Assembly (NCBI GenBank): GCA_045541255.1
Contig: JAZQIU010000022.1
Location: 22,139-86,138, forward strand
Direction: 5' to 3'
DNA length: 64,000 bases
From: UMGS1124 sp045541255
GTDB lineage: Bacteria; Bacillota_I; Bacilli_A; RF39; UBA660
Shown piece by piece: positions 9,877 to 19,757 of the stretch. Both the position numbers and the translations under genes were made by a program. Each line of letters opens with the position of its first letter. The stretch's first letter is position 1. The notes beneath the pieces were generated by a model. The model made no database searches. It was not told where the DNA came from and worked only from the letters and a program-made list of their open reading frames with translations.

Positions 9877-10158
9877 TTAAAACATATCATCTACTATATC
9901 TTTTTCAATATTAGTAAGCGTCTTTTTCTTATCTGCTTCTCTATACCACAGTTTCATTTTTTCACCATTATCTTTGTTATATGCTAACCAATAAATATCT
10001 GCTTCAATATTAGGAGTTACCTTACCTTGAATTATTAAATTGAAATTACGATTTTTCATATAATTTATTACTTCTTGTTGAAAGTTTTTTCTTTTATTTG
10101 TATCTATTACAGTAAAAGTTTCATTTGTATCATAGTTATATATTTCAATCTTTTTCAT
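9877..10158 (-). CDS. Hypothetical protein in conjugative operon
   Basis: A 93-residue soluble protein with no motif I recognise. Its middle ('EADIYWLAYNKDNGEKM') and a charged C-terminus suggest a small mixed alpha/beta fold. It lies 4 bases after the upstream 128-residue gene in the same direction, so it is cotranscribed with the element's primase and transfer genes. The ribosome site is weak (GGAT-like). No membrane segment or signal peptide is present. Confidence 0.6.
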   Translation of the reverse strand: MKKIEIYNYDTNETFTVIDTNKRKNFQQEVINYMKNRNFNLIIQGKVTPNIEADIYWLAYNKDNGEKMKLWYREADKKKTLTNIEKDIVDDMF

Positions 10159-10162
10159 TTTA

Positions 10163-10549
10163 TTATCTATCCAATTCCAAATCTAAATCTTGTTCTTTTT
10201 CTAAACAAGGTTTTAAGATTTCTTCTAATTTTTTACAAAGTTCAGATTGATTTTTAAATCTAAATCGTTCATAACTTTTGCTATATTCATTACTTTTGCA
10301 ATCTAAATCTAATTGAGCTGTTGCTATTTCTAAATCCTTAAACGACTCTGTTATCCACATTCTTTTGTTAAGGATTTTACTTTCAACAATTATCCATAAT
10401 GGTTGATTTTTCTCTACATAATCCTGATTAGTACGCATCCAATTAGAACGATCATTAATACGCTCTAAATCAGCATTAAATAATAATTTATATATTTCTC
10501 TATATTTTTTATGATAAATAGGATTTAATAGACTTTCTGTTCTTCTCAT
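10163..10549 (-). CDS. Hypothetical protein in conjugative operon
   Basis: A 128-residue soluble, charged protein without recognised motifs, starting 'MRRTESLLNP' and ending in a short acidic tail 'EKEQDLDLELDR'. The gene starts two bases after the stop of the 255-residue gene, with GGAG about 12 bases upstream, and ends four bases before the next gene, so it belongs to one tight transcription unit with the element's replication and transfer genes. Function unknown. Confidence 0.6.
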   Translation of the reverse strand: MRRTESLLNPIYHKKYREIYKLLFNADLERINDRSNWMRTNQDYVEKNQPLWIIVESKILNKRMWITESFKDLEIATAQLDLDCKSNEYSKSYERFRFKNQSELCKKLEEILKPCLEKEQDLDLELDR

Positions 10550-10551
10550 AT

Positions 10552-11319
10552 TTATCTATCTCCAAGTTCGATTTCATCATTACTCTTATCTTCTCTATTA
10601 AATTGTAGAAAATAATCTTTTTCATAATAACAACCTGATTTATTACTACATATAACTTCGATATTTGAAAGTTTATCTTTCGTTCCTAAATCCAAATCGG
10701 AAAAATTTTCTTTTTTTATTGTTCTATCATTTAAAATTAATGTATCCCATTTGAAAACATCTTTTAATTTTTGAAAATTATATAAATCTTCTTTTTTTAT
10801 AGGCGTACCTATATCAAAGTCTTTATAACTACGAAATATTTTTACTTCAATATCATCTGAACCATGTTCTTTTATAAACTCATCAATTTCTTTCTTTATT
10901 GATAATTTTATAAGTTCATCATCGACATTACGATTAGTTGGTGGTAATTTTATTGTTTTTCTAAAATATGGATTTAAGATAACAGCCATAGTATTATCAT
11001 TATAATAAAAATTTTTTCTATATTCTTTTTCCATTTCTTGTAGTTCTAACAAATCACTCATTAACAAATCTATATCGTAATTAATACTTATACGATTAGA
11101 AGTTAAAACTTTATCTTTATATAGTTGTTTTACTACTTTATAAAGTTTTATATCTGAATATTTTCCTTCTAATTCATATCTGTCTTCGCCACCATTTCCG
11201 TCTTGCGACCAAAAACCTATTTTTTCATCACCTAAATATAAATCACCTTGTGTCGCATAACCTTCACGACCTAACCAAGTTGTAGTATTTTTTATATTTA
11301 ATCCGTTTATACTAGCCAA
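10552..11319 (-). CDS. Hypothetical protein in conjugative operon
   Basis: A 255-residue soluble protein. The N-terminal third ('GREGYATQGDLYLGDEKIGF' then 'SQDGNGGEDRYEL') looks like a beta-rich module that I have seen in accessory proteins of Firmicutes mobile elements and phages, but I cannot name the family. The remainder is charged and helical. It starts at TTG (11317-11319) after a GGAGAG ribosome site and begins the run of small genes leading to the primase. A weak hairpin separates it from the InlB-repeat gene. Confidence 0.6.
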   Translation of the reverse strand: MASINGLNIKNTTTWLGREGYATQGDLYLGDEKIGFWSQDGNGGEDRYELEGKYSDIKLYKVVKQLYKDKVLTSNRISINYDIDLLMSDLLELQEMEKEYRKNFYYNDNTMAVILNPYFRKTIKLPPTNRNVDDELIKLSIKKEIDEFIKEHGSDDIEVKIFRSYKDFDIGTPIKKEDLYNFQKLKDVFKWDTLILNDRTIKKENFSDLDLGTKDKLSNIEVICSNKSGCYYEKDYFLQFNREDKSNDEIELGDR

Positions 11320-11344
11320 TTAATCACTCTCCTTTAATAACAAT

Positions 11345-11367
11345 AAAAGAGGAACAAAAATGTTCCC
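11345..11367 (-). terminator. Weak hairpin between surface gene and small genes
   Basis: GGAACA (11351-11356) pairs with TGTTCC (11361-11366) around a four-base loop. Read on the minus strand it is followed by a broken T-run. It could reduce readthrough from the InlB-repeat gene into the replication/transfer genes. The stem is short, so this is uncertain. Confidence 0.4.
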
Positions 11368-14300
11368 CTAATATTGACTTGTGAATTTTTTAGTTCCTAA
11401 ACTACGAGTCCAAGTATCACCTATTCCATTTGTACATGATACAGATACCCAATATAAATATGGGAAATTATAATTAGTATAATTAGTATGATTTGCAATA
11501 TATTCTCTTTGAATATCTGCTTGAGCTCTAGTTAATGTATAATCAGTTACTACCCAATAAAATCCAGGGGCAGATGGTGCTTCTTCTATTCTTCCAGTCC
11601 ATCCTGCTGATTTGAACACATTTAATAATCCTTCCGCATTTCCATAAGGACCATGCCCTGTCATAAGCATACAATAAGATTCAGTAATATTAGCATACAA
11701 ATTAACTGTATTTGTAGGCATTTTATCTACCCATCCATCCCAAGAATTAAACTTGTGATAAATGTCTAAAGCACTTTGAGCATCTAAATTTTCTGGTGTT
11801 GTATTATAAGCAACTTGTCTAGTAGCCCATAATGAACCTTCTACATAATAATTAACTGTGTAATAGTTTACATTCCAATTAGCTTTATAGTTTCTATTTC
11901 CGATTGAACCTTTATTAACAGACACATTTTTAGATGCAGAACTTACATCAGTTCCAGTCCATCCTGCGAAAGTATATCCTGTCTTAGTTGGTGTTGGTAA
12001 TGTAAATGTATTTGTTTCAACATTATATTTTTGTACTAAAGATGAAACACTTCCACCATCTAAATCATAAGTAATTGTGTAATCAATAACTTTCCAATTT
12101 GCTGTGTAATTACGATCACCAATATTACCTTTATTAACTGATACAGATTTTGTTAAACCATTTAATCCAGTTCCACTCCAGCCTTCAAATGTATATCCTG
12201 TTCTTGTAGGAGTTGGTAATGTAAATGTATTTGATTCAATATTGTAAGATACAATTAATGAACTAGCAGTTCCTCCGTTTAAATTATAAGTAATTTTATA
12301 TTCTTGTACTTTCCAATTCGCTGTATAGTTTCTCTCACCAATACTTCCTTTTTCTATTGTTAAATTAATTTGAGGCACACTTCCATTAGAACCAGTCCAT
12401 CCTGTAAAAATATAACCTGTTTTGATTGGAGTTTCTAAAGTAAATGTTTCAGTTTCAACATTATATTTAGAAGGTAAATTTGCTGTTCCGCCATTTAAGT
12501 TATATTCTAATTTATAATCAATCACTTTCCATTTAGCAATTAACTCATGATTAGAATTAATTTTTAACGAAGTGTCTTCATTAATTAAAGTATCATTATA
12601 ATACCAACCTTCAAATGTATATCCTGTTCTTGTTGGTGTCGGTAATATTCCATATTCACTATCAAATGGTACATATACATTACTTATTAATACATTTCCG
12701 CCATTAGGATTTAAAGTAATATTATAACTATTTGCTTGCCAATTAGCTTTATATGTTCTATTACCTGTACTACCTTTTTGAATTGTAACATCTAAAGTCT
12801 TTCTTATACCATTAGAACCAGTCCATCCAATAAAAGTATATCCTTCTCTTGTAGGATGCTCTAATACAAAAGTTTCTGTATCTACATAATATTCAATTAC
12901 TTTTGTATCATTTTCCTTACCTCTATTAAAATCAAATGTAATAGTATATTTATCTTTGGTAAAATTTGCAACATAATTAACATTATCCTTTATTGTTGTA
13001 ATTTCTGGAGTCCATCCTGTAAAAGTATGACCTTCCCATAATGAAGTTTTTGGTATTGTAGGTTTCTTTCCATATTCTACTGTTTGTTCTGATAATAGAA
13101 TATCAAACATATCATAAAATTTAACAGTAAATTTCTTTGTTTCCCATTGAGCATATAAAATTACTTCATCATTCAATACATTAGATAAATTCTTTATTTG
13201 CCCTCCATCTTTATATAAGACATCACCATCTTTTGTTAAAGACCAACCAATAAAGTTTTTACCTTCATAAGTAAACATATTTTTAGTTAAAGTTCCTTCT
13301 TTATCATAAATATATTTACTATCTTCCATAGTTCCAATTCCACCGTTTGCATCATATTTAACATTATATGAATTTGGACTATAATTAGCTACTAAATTAA
13401 TATCTCCAATCGTACCTTTTTCAATAGTATATTCTTTTATTAGACCGCCCGAGTTATTTATTTTCCATCCAATAAAAGTATATCCTTCTTTTTTAGGTGT
13501 TCCAATTGTAAATGTTTTAGATTCAATATTATAACTTTCAATTAAATTATTTAATTTACCACCATTTAATTCATAAGTGATTTTATAATCATTAATCTTC
13601 CAATTTGCATAAATATTAACATCTGATGCTTTATCTAATATGTTATTTTCATTTACAACATTACCATCTTTATCTTTCCATTCTACAAAAGTATATCCTT
13701 TTTTTTCAGGAATAACTAATTCTCCATAATTAGATAAAAATTCAACTTCTTTTGAATTATAATTGTTTTCTGAATCAGCATTATATTTTATAAAATAATT
13801 ATTAGGTTTATAATGTGCTGTCAATTTTATATCTCCAGTTGTACCTTGTTCTATTTTATATTTTTTTACCAATTCTTCGTCATTTGAATTTGACCAGCCT
13901 TCAAATGTATATCCTTCTTTAGTGGGTTCATCTATTTCAAAAGTTTCACTTTCAACATTATATGTTTCAAATTTGTTTTCTAACAATCCACCATTCAATT
14001 CAAATGATATATTATAATTACTTATTTTGTAAGTCGCTTTATAAGTTATATCTTCACTAACTTTTTCTAATTCATTATCCCATTTATCAAAAACATAACC
14101 TGTTCTTGTAGGTTCAGGAATATTCTCTATAACACTATCATAAGTTAATGTTTGCTCTGATAAAACTGTTTCATCATAATCAACAAATGAAACCTTATAT
14201 TCATTTACTTTCCATTTAGCATACAAAGTAATCTCATTATTTGAAAGATTTGTTTCATCAAAAACACTTTTACTATCATAAAATAAATCACCATCTTTTG

Positions 14301-14916
14301 TTAAAGACCATCCTTCAAAAGTATGACCATCTTTAGAAAATGTTTTTTCTGTTACTAAACATTCTTTTCCTTTAATACAAGTAATCGCATCTACTTTACC
14401 ATATCCACCATTAGCATCATATTTAACTAAATATTTTTCTACTTTCGGTTTTTGAGTATTTGGTTTGGATGGTTTGGTATTAACCTCTTGCTTTGGTTCT
14501 TCCTTTTCCTCTATCGGTGGTTCAGGAATTTGTTCCTCACCAATTGGTGTATTATCAATCACTGGTATTTTGTCTTCTTTAGGATTTATAAAAAAGAACA
14601 TTAATAATAGCAAAAGAAGTAAAAACAAGAAAAGAAGCAAAAAAGGAATACGACTTTTCAAAATAATAAAATCATTATTATCAACTGAAATGTATCCCTT
14701 TTTCCATCCAAAATATTTTTCTTTATATCTATATTGTTCTTCATTATAACTTAAAATACCATACTTATCTGAATTAGTATTTTCATCATATTCTTTTAGA
14801 ACTGTTGCTCCGACTAAATTACTATTTTCAATTTTCTTAAATTCTCTTTTAGTAATATAAGGAACATCTTTTTTATATTTAGAATTCTCTTGTTCAATTA
14901 CTAAATATTTTTTCAT
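11368..14916 (-). CDS. N-terminally anchored InlB-repeat (Flg_new) surface protein
   Basis: A 1182-residue protein with an unusual layout. A cytoplasmic N-terminal domain of about 90 residues is followed by one strongly hydrophobic helix (about 92-112), a Pro/Glu-rich linker, then 13 tandem modules of 60-80 residues. The modules carry the InlB B-repeat/Listeria-Bacteroides signature ('LNGG', 'GYTFEGW', 'YTANWKV'); the last is degenerate. A C-terminal domain of about 110 residues ('LMTGHGPYGNAEG') is not recognised. There is no signal peptide and no sortase signal, so it is a type II membrane protein with an external rod. It is encoded just after the Cna-B protein at the head of the conjugation genes, consistent with cell-cell contact. 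The repeats make slippage likely. Confidence 0.85.
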   Translation of the reverse strand: MKKYLVIEQENSKYKKDVPYITKREFKKIENSNLVGATVLKEYDENTNSDKYGILSYNEEQYRYKEKYFGWKKGYISVDNNDFIILKSRIPFLLLFLFLLLLLLLMFFFINPKEDKIPVIDNTPIGEEQIPEPPIEEKEEPKQEVNTKPSKPNTQKPKVEKYLVKYDANGGYGKVDAITCIKGKECLVTEKTFSKDGHTFEGWSLTKDGDLFYDSKSVFDETNLSNNEITLYAKWKVNEYKVSFVDYDETVLSEQTLTYDSVIENIPEPTRTGYVFDKWDNELEKVSEDITYKATYKISNYNISFELNGGLLENKFETYNVESETFEIDEPTKEGYTFEGWSNSNDEELVKKYKIEQGTTGDIKLTAHYKPNNYFIKYNADSENNYNSKEVEFLSNYGELVIPEKKGYTFVEWKDKDGNVVNENNILDKASDVNIYANWKINDYKITYELNGGKLNNLIESYNIESKTFTIGTPKKEGYTFIGWKINNSGGLIKEYTIEKGTIGDINLVANYSPNSYNVKYDANGGIGTMEDSKYIYDKEGTLTKNMFTYEGKNFIGWSLTKDGDVLYKDGGQIKNLSNVLNDEVILYAQWETKKFTVKFYDMFDILLSEQTVEYGKKPTIPKTSLWEGHTFTGWTPEITTIKDNVNYVANFTKDKYTITFDFNRGKENDTKVIEYYVDTETFVLEHPTREGYTFIGWTGSNGIRKTLDVTIQKGSTGNRTYKANWQANSYNITLNPNGGNVLISNVYVPFDSEYGILPTPTRTGYTFEGWYYNDTLINEDTSLKINSNHELIAKWKVIDYKLEYNLNGGTANLPSKYNVETETFTLETPIKTGYIFTGWTGSNGSVPQINLTIEKGSIGERNYTANWKVQEYKITYNLNGGTASSLIVSYNIESNTFTLPTPTRTGYTFEGWSGTGLNGLTKSVSVNKGNIGDRNYTANWKVIDYTITYDLDGGSVSSLVQKYNVETNTFTLPTPTKTGYTFAGWTGTDVSSASKNVSVNKGSIGNRNYKANWNVNYYTVNYYVEGSLWATRQVAYNTTPENLDAQSALDIYHKFNSWDGWVDKMPTNTVNLYANITESYCMLMTGHGPYGNAEGLLNVFKSAGWTGRIEEAPSAPGFYWVVTDYTLTRAQADIQREYIANHTNYTNYNFPYLYWVSVSCTNGIGDTWTRSLGTKKFTSQY

Positions 14917-14925
14917 TTGTTCCTC

Positions 14926-17900
14926 CTATCTTTTATTCTTTTTCTTTTTACAAAGCAATATAGTTCCAACTAATAATCCAACAATAGATAAAGATCCGAC
15001 TATAATATATACATTAGCATCTACATCATAAGCAGTTTGAATAACTGGTAATAGATAGTTTTGATATACAATGCTGTAAGTAAGTTCTTCATCAGTTTCT
15101 ACTAATTCATCATTAACATATAAACCTTCACTATTTAAAACTACTTTTACAACTTCATCAGAAAGTGAATAGCCTAATGGTGCGGATGCCTCTTTTACAA
15201 ACCAAGTGCCAAATTTAATATCAATTAAAGCAGTTCCTGTTTCTTGATCTGCATAGAAAGTATCTACAACATTTTCACATTCAGCGTCAGTACATAAATT
15301 AAATGAGAAATCCTTACTAATAATGTTTTCCATTGATAAACTATCTACTTTATTAACTAAAATATAATTTTTAATTGCTTCATTATAAATTGTATTAGAT
15401 GTTTCTACTTTTTCTTTGTTTTGTCCTTGATATTTTGTATTTATAGAAATAATATCTTCACTACCATAATATCCTTCTAAACTTTCTATTTCTTTTACTT
15501 CAAAATAAGTTTCATCATCAAATGATAGAGGTAAATCAGCATTGAATATTACTTTACCATCTTTATCACTTATAGCTGTTTCAATTAAAGTACCAGCCTC
15601 GATTAATACATTTCTATTAACAGATCTAGGCATTGGTTCTCTATACTGTCTTAATATATCTTTTGTGGCATATAAACCAAAAACAACACCTTCTAATGGT
15701 GTTTCATCGTCTTTATCTAATTTAGTAATATCCAATTCAACTTTTTGTCTTTCGTTTGTAATTGATAATGTTTCAATAATAACTTCTGTTTCATTATCTT
15801 TAAATGTTAAATCAATATCATATTTATTTTTATCTAAAATCATTCCATTAGGAGCTGAGGTTTCGTACACGGTGTAAGAGCCTAGTGGCAATTCAGAAGA
15901 GAAATTTTCACAACTATAATCTTGAGTTGTAATTGTATCAACGACAGTTCCTTTTGCAAATAAAATTGAACCATCAGCAGGATCAATTATATCTTCTCTA
16001 GCTTCTATTTCAACTGTCATACCTCCAAGACATACTTTGTTATAATCAAAAGTATAACTTCCATCTTCATTTTGAGTTACACCAGTTAATACTTCACCTT
16101 GTTTCTCAACATTGATAATTCCTTTTACTGGTTCATCATACATTACAACAGTAGTAATAGCATCTCCGTCAGGATCAGTTTCTATGATGTTAGAATTAGT
16201 TACTTTAAATTCTACACCTTCATTATTCATTAAATATAAATTTGGCGATTTGATTTCAATTAACTTATATGAACCTGCTTTTACTTCTAAAGGAAGAACA
16301 AATTCTCCAGATTCATTAGTAGTCCATTCCTCTAATGTTTTATCACCAACTTTTTGTTTTAATGTTTCATTTGTACTTAAATCTAAAATTTTAAATGTTG
16401 TATTTGACAATGTTATTGTATTATCAGTTTCAGCATCTTTCTTCACTAATCTAACATAAGACATAAATATCTTATTATTAACAATATATTTTATTGTATC
16501 TTGATTTTCTCTTGAAACAGTAAATGTCCATTCATCCTTTACCATTTCTAAATCCATTTGTCCTTTGACTTGTTTAATAACAAAATTTCCGTAAGCAAGG
16601 TCTTTAGATTTTGCATATCCATTTTTATTAGTAGTTAAATAATCATACTCTTTATTTGTAAATTCAGTTCTGTGTTCCCATGCTTTTTCGATAGTACCAT
16701 ATTTATCTACATATTTTTTTGCTACTACCATAAATTCAGCACCTTGTTCTTTTTCAACTACACCACTGTCTTCATCTCCACTTGTAATTACTTTTTCAAT
16801 TTCAAAATTACCAGTAATTACTTTTTCTGATACAGTTGTTTTTGCGGTTACTGTTTTTACTGATTGTCCTTCATATTCTAAATTTATTGGATAGGTATTT
16901 GTATCTAGTTTGTATCCTTCTCCTGCTGTTATTTCTTTCCAAATGTAAGAACCTAGATATAAATCTTCAACTAATCCTTCACCATTTTCAATTCTAACTC
17001 TTGCAACTTCTTCTCCTGCTTTATAAATAATTGAAGCATCCGCTGGATCTAAAATTGTTTCATTAGCATACAATCCATAAATTGCTCCATCCAAACTTGC
17101 TTCATTTTGAGCAACAGTTGAATCATAATCAATCTTTTGAATTTTAGCACTACCAGTTACTCTTTCATTTTTTAAATTTAAGGTAATACTTCCACTACCA
17201 GTTAATGAATCACTAACAGTCTTGTTATTATCATCTAACCAATATTTTGTTTTTGTTTGAGTTTCTACTACACTATATCTATGAGTTTGTGATGCTAGTG
17301 CATTTGCATTTCGTTGTGCTTCTGCATCAGCTGAAGCCTGTGCATCTAACTTATATTTATATGCACCTTTATCTATTACTTCTTGTTTTCCTTCGTCATC
17401 AAGTTCATCATAATTTGTACAATATTCTTTTTCTTCTGATGTTGAAGTAAATGTTGTTGTTGATGTTGCTTTTGCATAACCATCTTCTCCTGTTGTTCCT
17501 GTCGCAAATTTTACACCATCTCTATAAAAATCAACTGTTACTCCTGATAAAGGTTTACCAGTTTCATTATCTATTTTATGAAAAGCAACTTCTACTTTTT
17601 CATCAGCAGATTTTTCTGATGATAACTTATCATATTCAGGTTCAACTTGTGTCAATCTAAATACTGAAATATAATCATTACCATTTACCCATGATGGAGC
17701 TGCCAAAAGCATAATACCACTATTATTATTTGTATTACTCATAGCAGTAGCGTTTGTATTAAAATTTACATCTGTTGCATATACAGAATCATAAATTCCC
17801 CTTGTTCCTGCACCATAACTAGCAATAGTATTTCCGTAAATGTGCATAAAGGATACATGACCATTACCATCTGGATTTGCCTTATCTTGAATTCTTTCTA

Positions 17901-18327
17901 TAATAAGATCTCCATTTTTAAATAGATGTGCATTTGCTTCTATATCTTTCTTATATCCTTGCCAAACTAATACAGCATCTTCAGGATGGTTCATTGCATT
18001 TCGATACATTGCATCTGGAGCATATCTTGCACCAGTTCCTTCTGGTTGTACTTTATCAATATCATAAGGATGAATTCCAACGATAGATTCACCTATTCCT
18101 AACTTATTTAATGTTCTAGTAACAAATCCAGTACAAGTACCAATTTCCCAATAACCCCAATCTGAATAAGTTTGAGCTGTTTCAATAATTTTATCACCAT
18201 CAACTGTTGCTAACGCATGAGCTTCAGGTAATTTAAAAGGTATTCCTGTAAACGACGATAAAAATACTCCTATAACCATAAAAATACTACAAGTCTTTTG
18301 AAAAATCCTTTTTAAATTTTTCTTCAC
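14926..18327 (-). CDS. Cna-B/SpaA-like surface protein with NlpC/CHAP-like N-terminal domain
   Basis: A 1133-residue secreted and anchored protein. A signal peptide ends near residue 40 ('AHALA'). Residues about 45-230 resemble an NlpC/P60 or CHAP cysteine peptidase (C65 in 'GTCTGF', H157 in 'GHVSF'), suggesting wall opening for conjugation. Several Cna-B/SpaA-like beta domains follow, typical of isopeptide-stabilised adhesins. The C-terminus has 'LPVIQTAYD', a hydrophobic helix and a Lys-rich tail, a sortase-like layout without a proper LPXTG. Translation starts at GTG with AAAGGAG 7 bases upstream. It is the first gene of the transfer operon. Domain classes are clear; catalytic activity is inferred. 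Confidence 0.85.
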   Translation of the reverse strand: MKKNLKRIFQKTCSIFMVIGVFLSSFTGIPFKLPEAHALATVDGDKIIETAQTYSDWGYWEIGTCTGFVTRTLNKLGIGESIVGIHPYDIDKVQPEGTGARYAPDAMYRNAMNHPEDAVLVWQGYKKDIEANAHLFKNGDLIIERIQDKANPDGNGHVSFMHIYGNTIASYGAGTRGIYDSVYATDVNFNTNATAMSNTNNNSGIMLLAAPSWVNGNDYISVFRLTQVEPEYDKLSSEKSADEKVEVAFHKIDNETGKPLSGVTVDFYRDGVKFATGTTGEDGYAKATSTTTFTSTSEEKEYCTNYDELDDEGKQEVIDKGAYKYKLDAQASADAEAQRNANALASQTHRYSVVETQTKTKYWLDDNNKTVSDSLTGSGSITLNLKNERVTGSAKIQKIDYDSTVAQNEASLDGAIYGLYANETILDPADASIIYKAGEEVARVRIENGEGLVEDLYLGSYIWKEITAGEGYKLDTNTYPINLEYEGQSVKTVTAKTTVSEKVITGNFEIEKVITSGDEDSGVVEKEQGAEFMVVAKKYVDKYGTIEKAWEHRTEFTNKEYDYLTTNKNGYAKSKDLAYGNFVIKQVKGQMDLEMVKDEWTFTVSRENQDTIKYIVNNKIFMSYVRLVKKDAETDNTITLSNTTFKILDLSTNETLKQKVGDKTLEEWTTNESGEFVLPLEVKAGSYKLIEIKSPNLYLMNNEGVEFKVTNSNIIETDPDGDAITTVVMYDEPVKGIINVEKQGEVLTGVTQNEDGSYTFDYNKVCLGGMTVEIEAREDIIDPADGSILFAKGTVVDTITTQDYSCENFSSELPLGSYTVYETSAPNGMILDKNKYDIDLTFKDNETEVIIETLSITNERQKVELDITKLDKDDETPLEGVVFGLYATKDILRQYREPMPRSVNRNVLIEAGTLIETAISDKDGKVIFNADLPLSFDDETYFEVKEIESLEGYYGSEDIISINTKYQGQNKEKVETSNTIYNEAIKNYILVNKVDSLSMENIISKDFSFNLCTDAECENVVDTFYADQETGTALIDIKFGTWFVKEASAPLGYSLSDEVVKVVLNSEGLYVNDELVETDEELTYSIVYQNYLLPVIQTAYDVDANVYIIVGSLSIVGLLVGTILLCKKKKNKR

Positions 18328-18655
18328 TCTTAATCTCCTTTCAACTATATACGACTCGTAAAACTAAAAATACTTTTAAGACTATTCTTTATATTTTATT
18401 CGATCGTTCCTCCTTCCTTTTTAATCCATAATATATAGATAAATTTTTAAACATCAAAAAAGAGAAATAAAGTTATTTCTCTTGCCTTTTCATTATAATT
18501 TATCTATATTACCATAATAGCACATTTTAAGCGGAAGGTAAACGGAAATTCAAAAAAATTTAACATCAATTTTTCCCTTATTTTATAAGGGTTTGCGAGT
18601 TTCTTAAAAAAATATTTTTTTTCAATTTTTTAAAAAGTCGAAAAATTTATATTTT
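18328..18655. other. Intergenic region at the edge of the conjugative element
   Basis: These 328 bases hold no convincing gene. Seen here: a strong minus-strand terminator (18455-18483); a minus-strand TATAAT upstream of it; an orphan AAGGAGG-like ribosome site at about 18410 with no good start after it; and a short inverted repeat CCCTTAT/ATAAGGG near 18573-18590. No direct repeat that could be an attachment site was recognised by eye. Confidence 0.5.
18455..18483 (-). terminator. Intrinsic terminator
   Basis: An 11-bp stem (18460-18470 with 18473-18483, AAGAGAAATAA and its complement) is followed on the minus strand by a run of six T. It lies downstream of the XRE-membrane gene and would insulate it from the conjugation operon. 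Confidence 0.85.
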
Positions 18656-19564
18656 CTAGTTATTTTCTTCATTGTACATTCTTGCTTTAGAATCTTTTTG
18701 CATCTCGTATCCATACTCAAATATGTAAGACATACTAAATATAATTAAAATTTCTAATATACTCATCAATTCAAATGGACTATTTCCATCAGATAGTCCT
18801 AGTAATGAATTAAATATTACTCCTGATATTGGTGTTATTATAATTAATGCAATCATTAAATATGAAATCTTTTTTATAAAAGTTACATTATCCAAAGTAA
18901 ATGGTGTATTATTATTTTTTATATTATTGAATAACTTCTCAACATAACTTAATATAACTATCATGATAAAAATATCTACTAATAAAAATACAAGTCCTGC
19001 TTCAATATATCCAATTATTTTTACATTAGAATTAGTATTAAACATTTCAATAACATCATAATCTTCATCTTCAATATCAAATTCACCAACAATAATATCA
19101 TAAATTTCAATTTTATTTTCATCTATTATTTTGATATTTTCCGTTTTAAATCCTATTTCATTATTCTTGATTTCAACATTATTAATTACATAAGGAACTA
19201 ATATCATTGCTAATATAATAAATGGTATTGCAACCTTTAAAACAATTGCACCAATTTTTCCTATCATACTAATTACATTACTTAATGTTTTAACTTCTTT
19301 TTGTTTCTTTTCATTAAACTTAACAACATTCATAATAATCTCTTCATCTAATGAAGAAATATCTGTCATATCAGTATGAACAAGATCATTCAATTTACAA
19401 TTAAATATTTTACATAATTCTAAAATATTATTCATTTCTGGATATGATTCGCCATTCTCCCATTTTGATACTGATTGTCTTGTTACATTTACTTTTTCTG
19501 CTAATTGTTCTTGCGACATTTTTTTATTTTTTCTTATTTGTCTTAAATTATCTCCAAACTTCAT
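18656..19564 (-). CDS. XRE-family regulator fused to a DUF2975-like membrane domain
   Basis: About 302 residues from the chosen ATG (19562-19564), which has AAGGAG well placed upstream; a longer frame to 19633 lacks such a site. Residues about 1-60 are a canonical XRE helix-turn-helix ('MSQEQLAEKVNVTRQSVSKW'). Four hydrophobic segments follow, and the region 'NNNTPFTLDNVTFIKKI' matches DUF2975. Such fusions are probably membrane-tethered repressors that sense envelope or peptide signals. It is a single-gene unit between the conjugative element and envelope genes, with a terminator after it. The target is unknown. Confidence 0.8.
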   Translation of the reverse strand: MKFGDNLRQIRKNKKMSQEQLAEKVNVTRQSVSKWENGESYPEMNNILELCKIFNCKLNDLVHTDMTDISSLDEEIIMNVVKFNEKKQKEVKTLSNVISMIGKIGAIVLKVAIPFIILAMILVPYVINNVEIKNNEIGFKTENIKIIDENKIEIYDIIVGEFDIEDEDYDVIEMFNTNSNVKIIGYIEAGLVFLLVDIFIMIVILSYVEKLFNNIKNNNTPFTLDNVTFIKKISYLMIALIIITPISGVIFNSLLGLSDGNSPFELMSILEILIIFSMSYIFEYGYEMQKDSKARMYNEENN

Positions 19565-19677
19565 TAGATTAACTCCTTTCGTATATAAGTTTAATATTTT
19601 ATATGTTTTTTTTACATCAATTTTCAGTTGCATTTCATTTTTGCAACTCTAAATTTACATTAATATTATAACATAAG

Positions 19678-19715
19678 AAAAGCAAATCTTTTTATAAGAT
19701 CTGCTTTTATATTTT
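19678..19715. terminator. Intrinsic terminator (AGCAGAT-type stem)
   Basis: AAAAGCA-ATCTT pairs with AAGATCTGCTTTT, with T-runs on both sides, so it can act on either strand. It follows the thioredoxin-like gene on the minus strand. The AGCAGAT stem recurs in other terminators of this region. Confidence 0.75.
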
Positions 19716-19757
19716 TTATATTTAAAAATCATAAAAATATGATTTATTATACTACTA

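Larger units (their letters stand above)
1..18327 (-). mobile_element. Part of an integrative and conjugative element (transfer module)
   Basis: A continuous minus-strand block carries VirB4, PrgI (VirB3-like), VirB6-like, VirB2-like, VirD4, a DUF3801/PcfB-like protein, a CHC2/TOPRIM primase, small unknown genes and two large surface proteins. This gene order is known from Firmicutes conjugative transposons. The block begins at the surface protein starting at 18327 and leaves the window on the left inside VirB4. Relaxase, integrase, oriT and attachment sites are not visible, so boundaries, autonomy and mobility cannot be judged. Seen: gene content and order. Inferred: that it is one element and not a plasmid fragment. 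Confidence 0.8.

Noticed and set aside
11700..14450. Repeated sequence that might be a CRISPR or satellite array
   Set aside because: The repeats are 60-80 codon protein modules (InlB type) with diverged DNA, not short direct repeats with spacers.
17247..17660. Two plus-strand Leu/His-rich frames opposite the Cna-B gene
   Set aside because: Composition is that of antisense Cna-B coding sequence; no ribosome sites.
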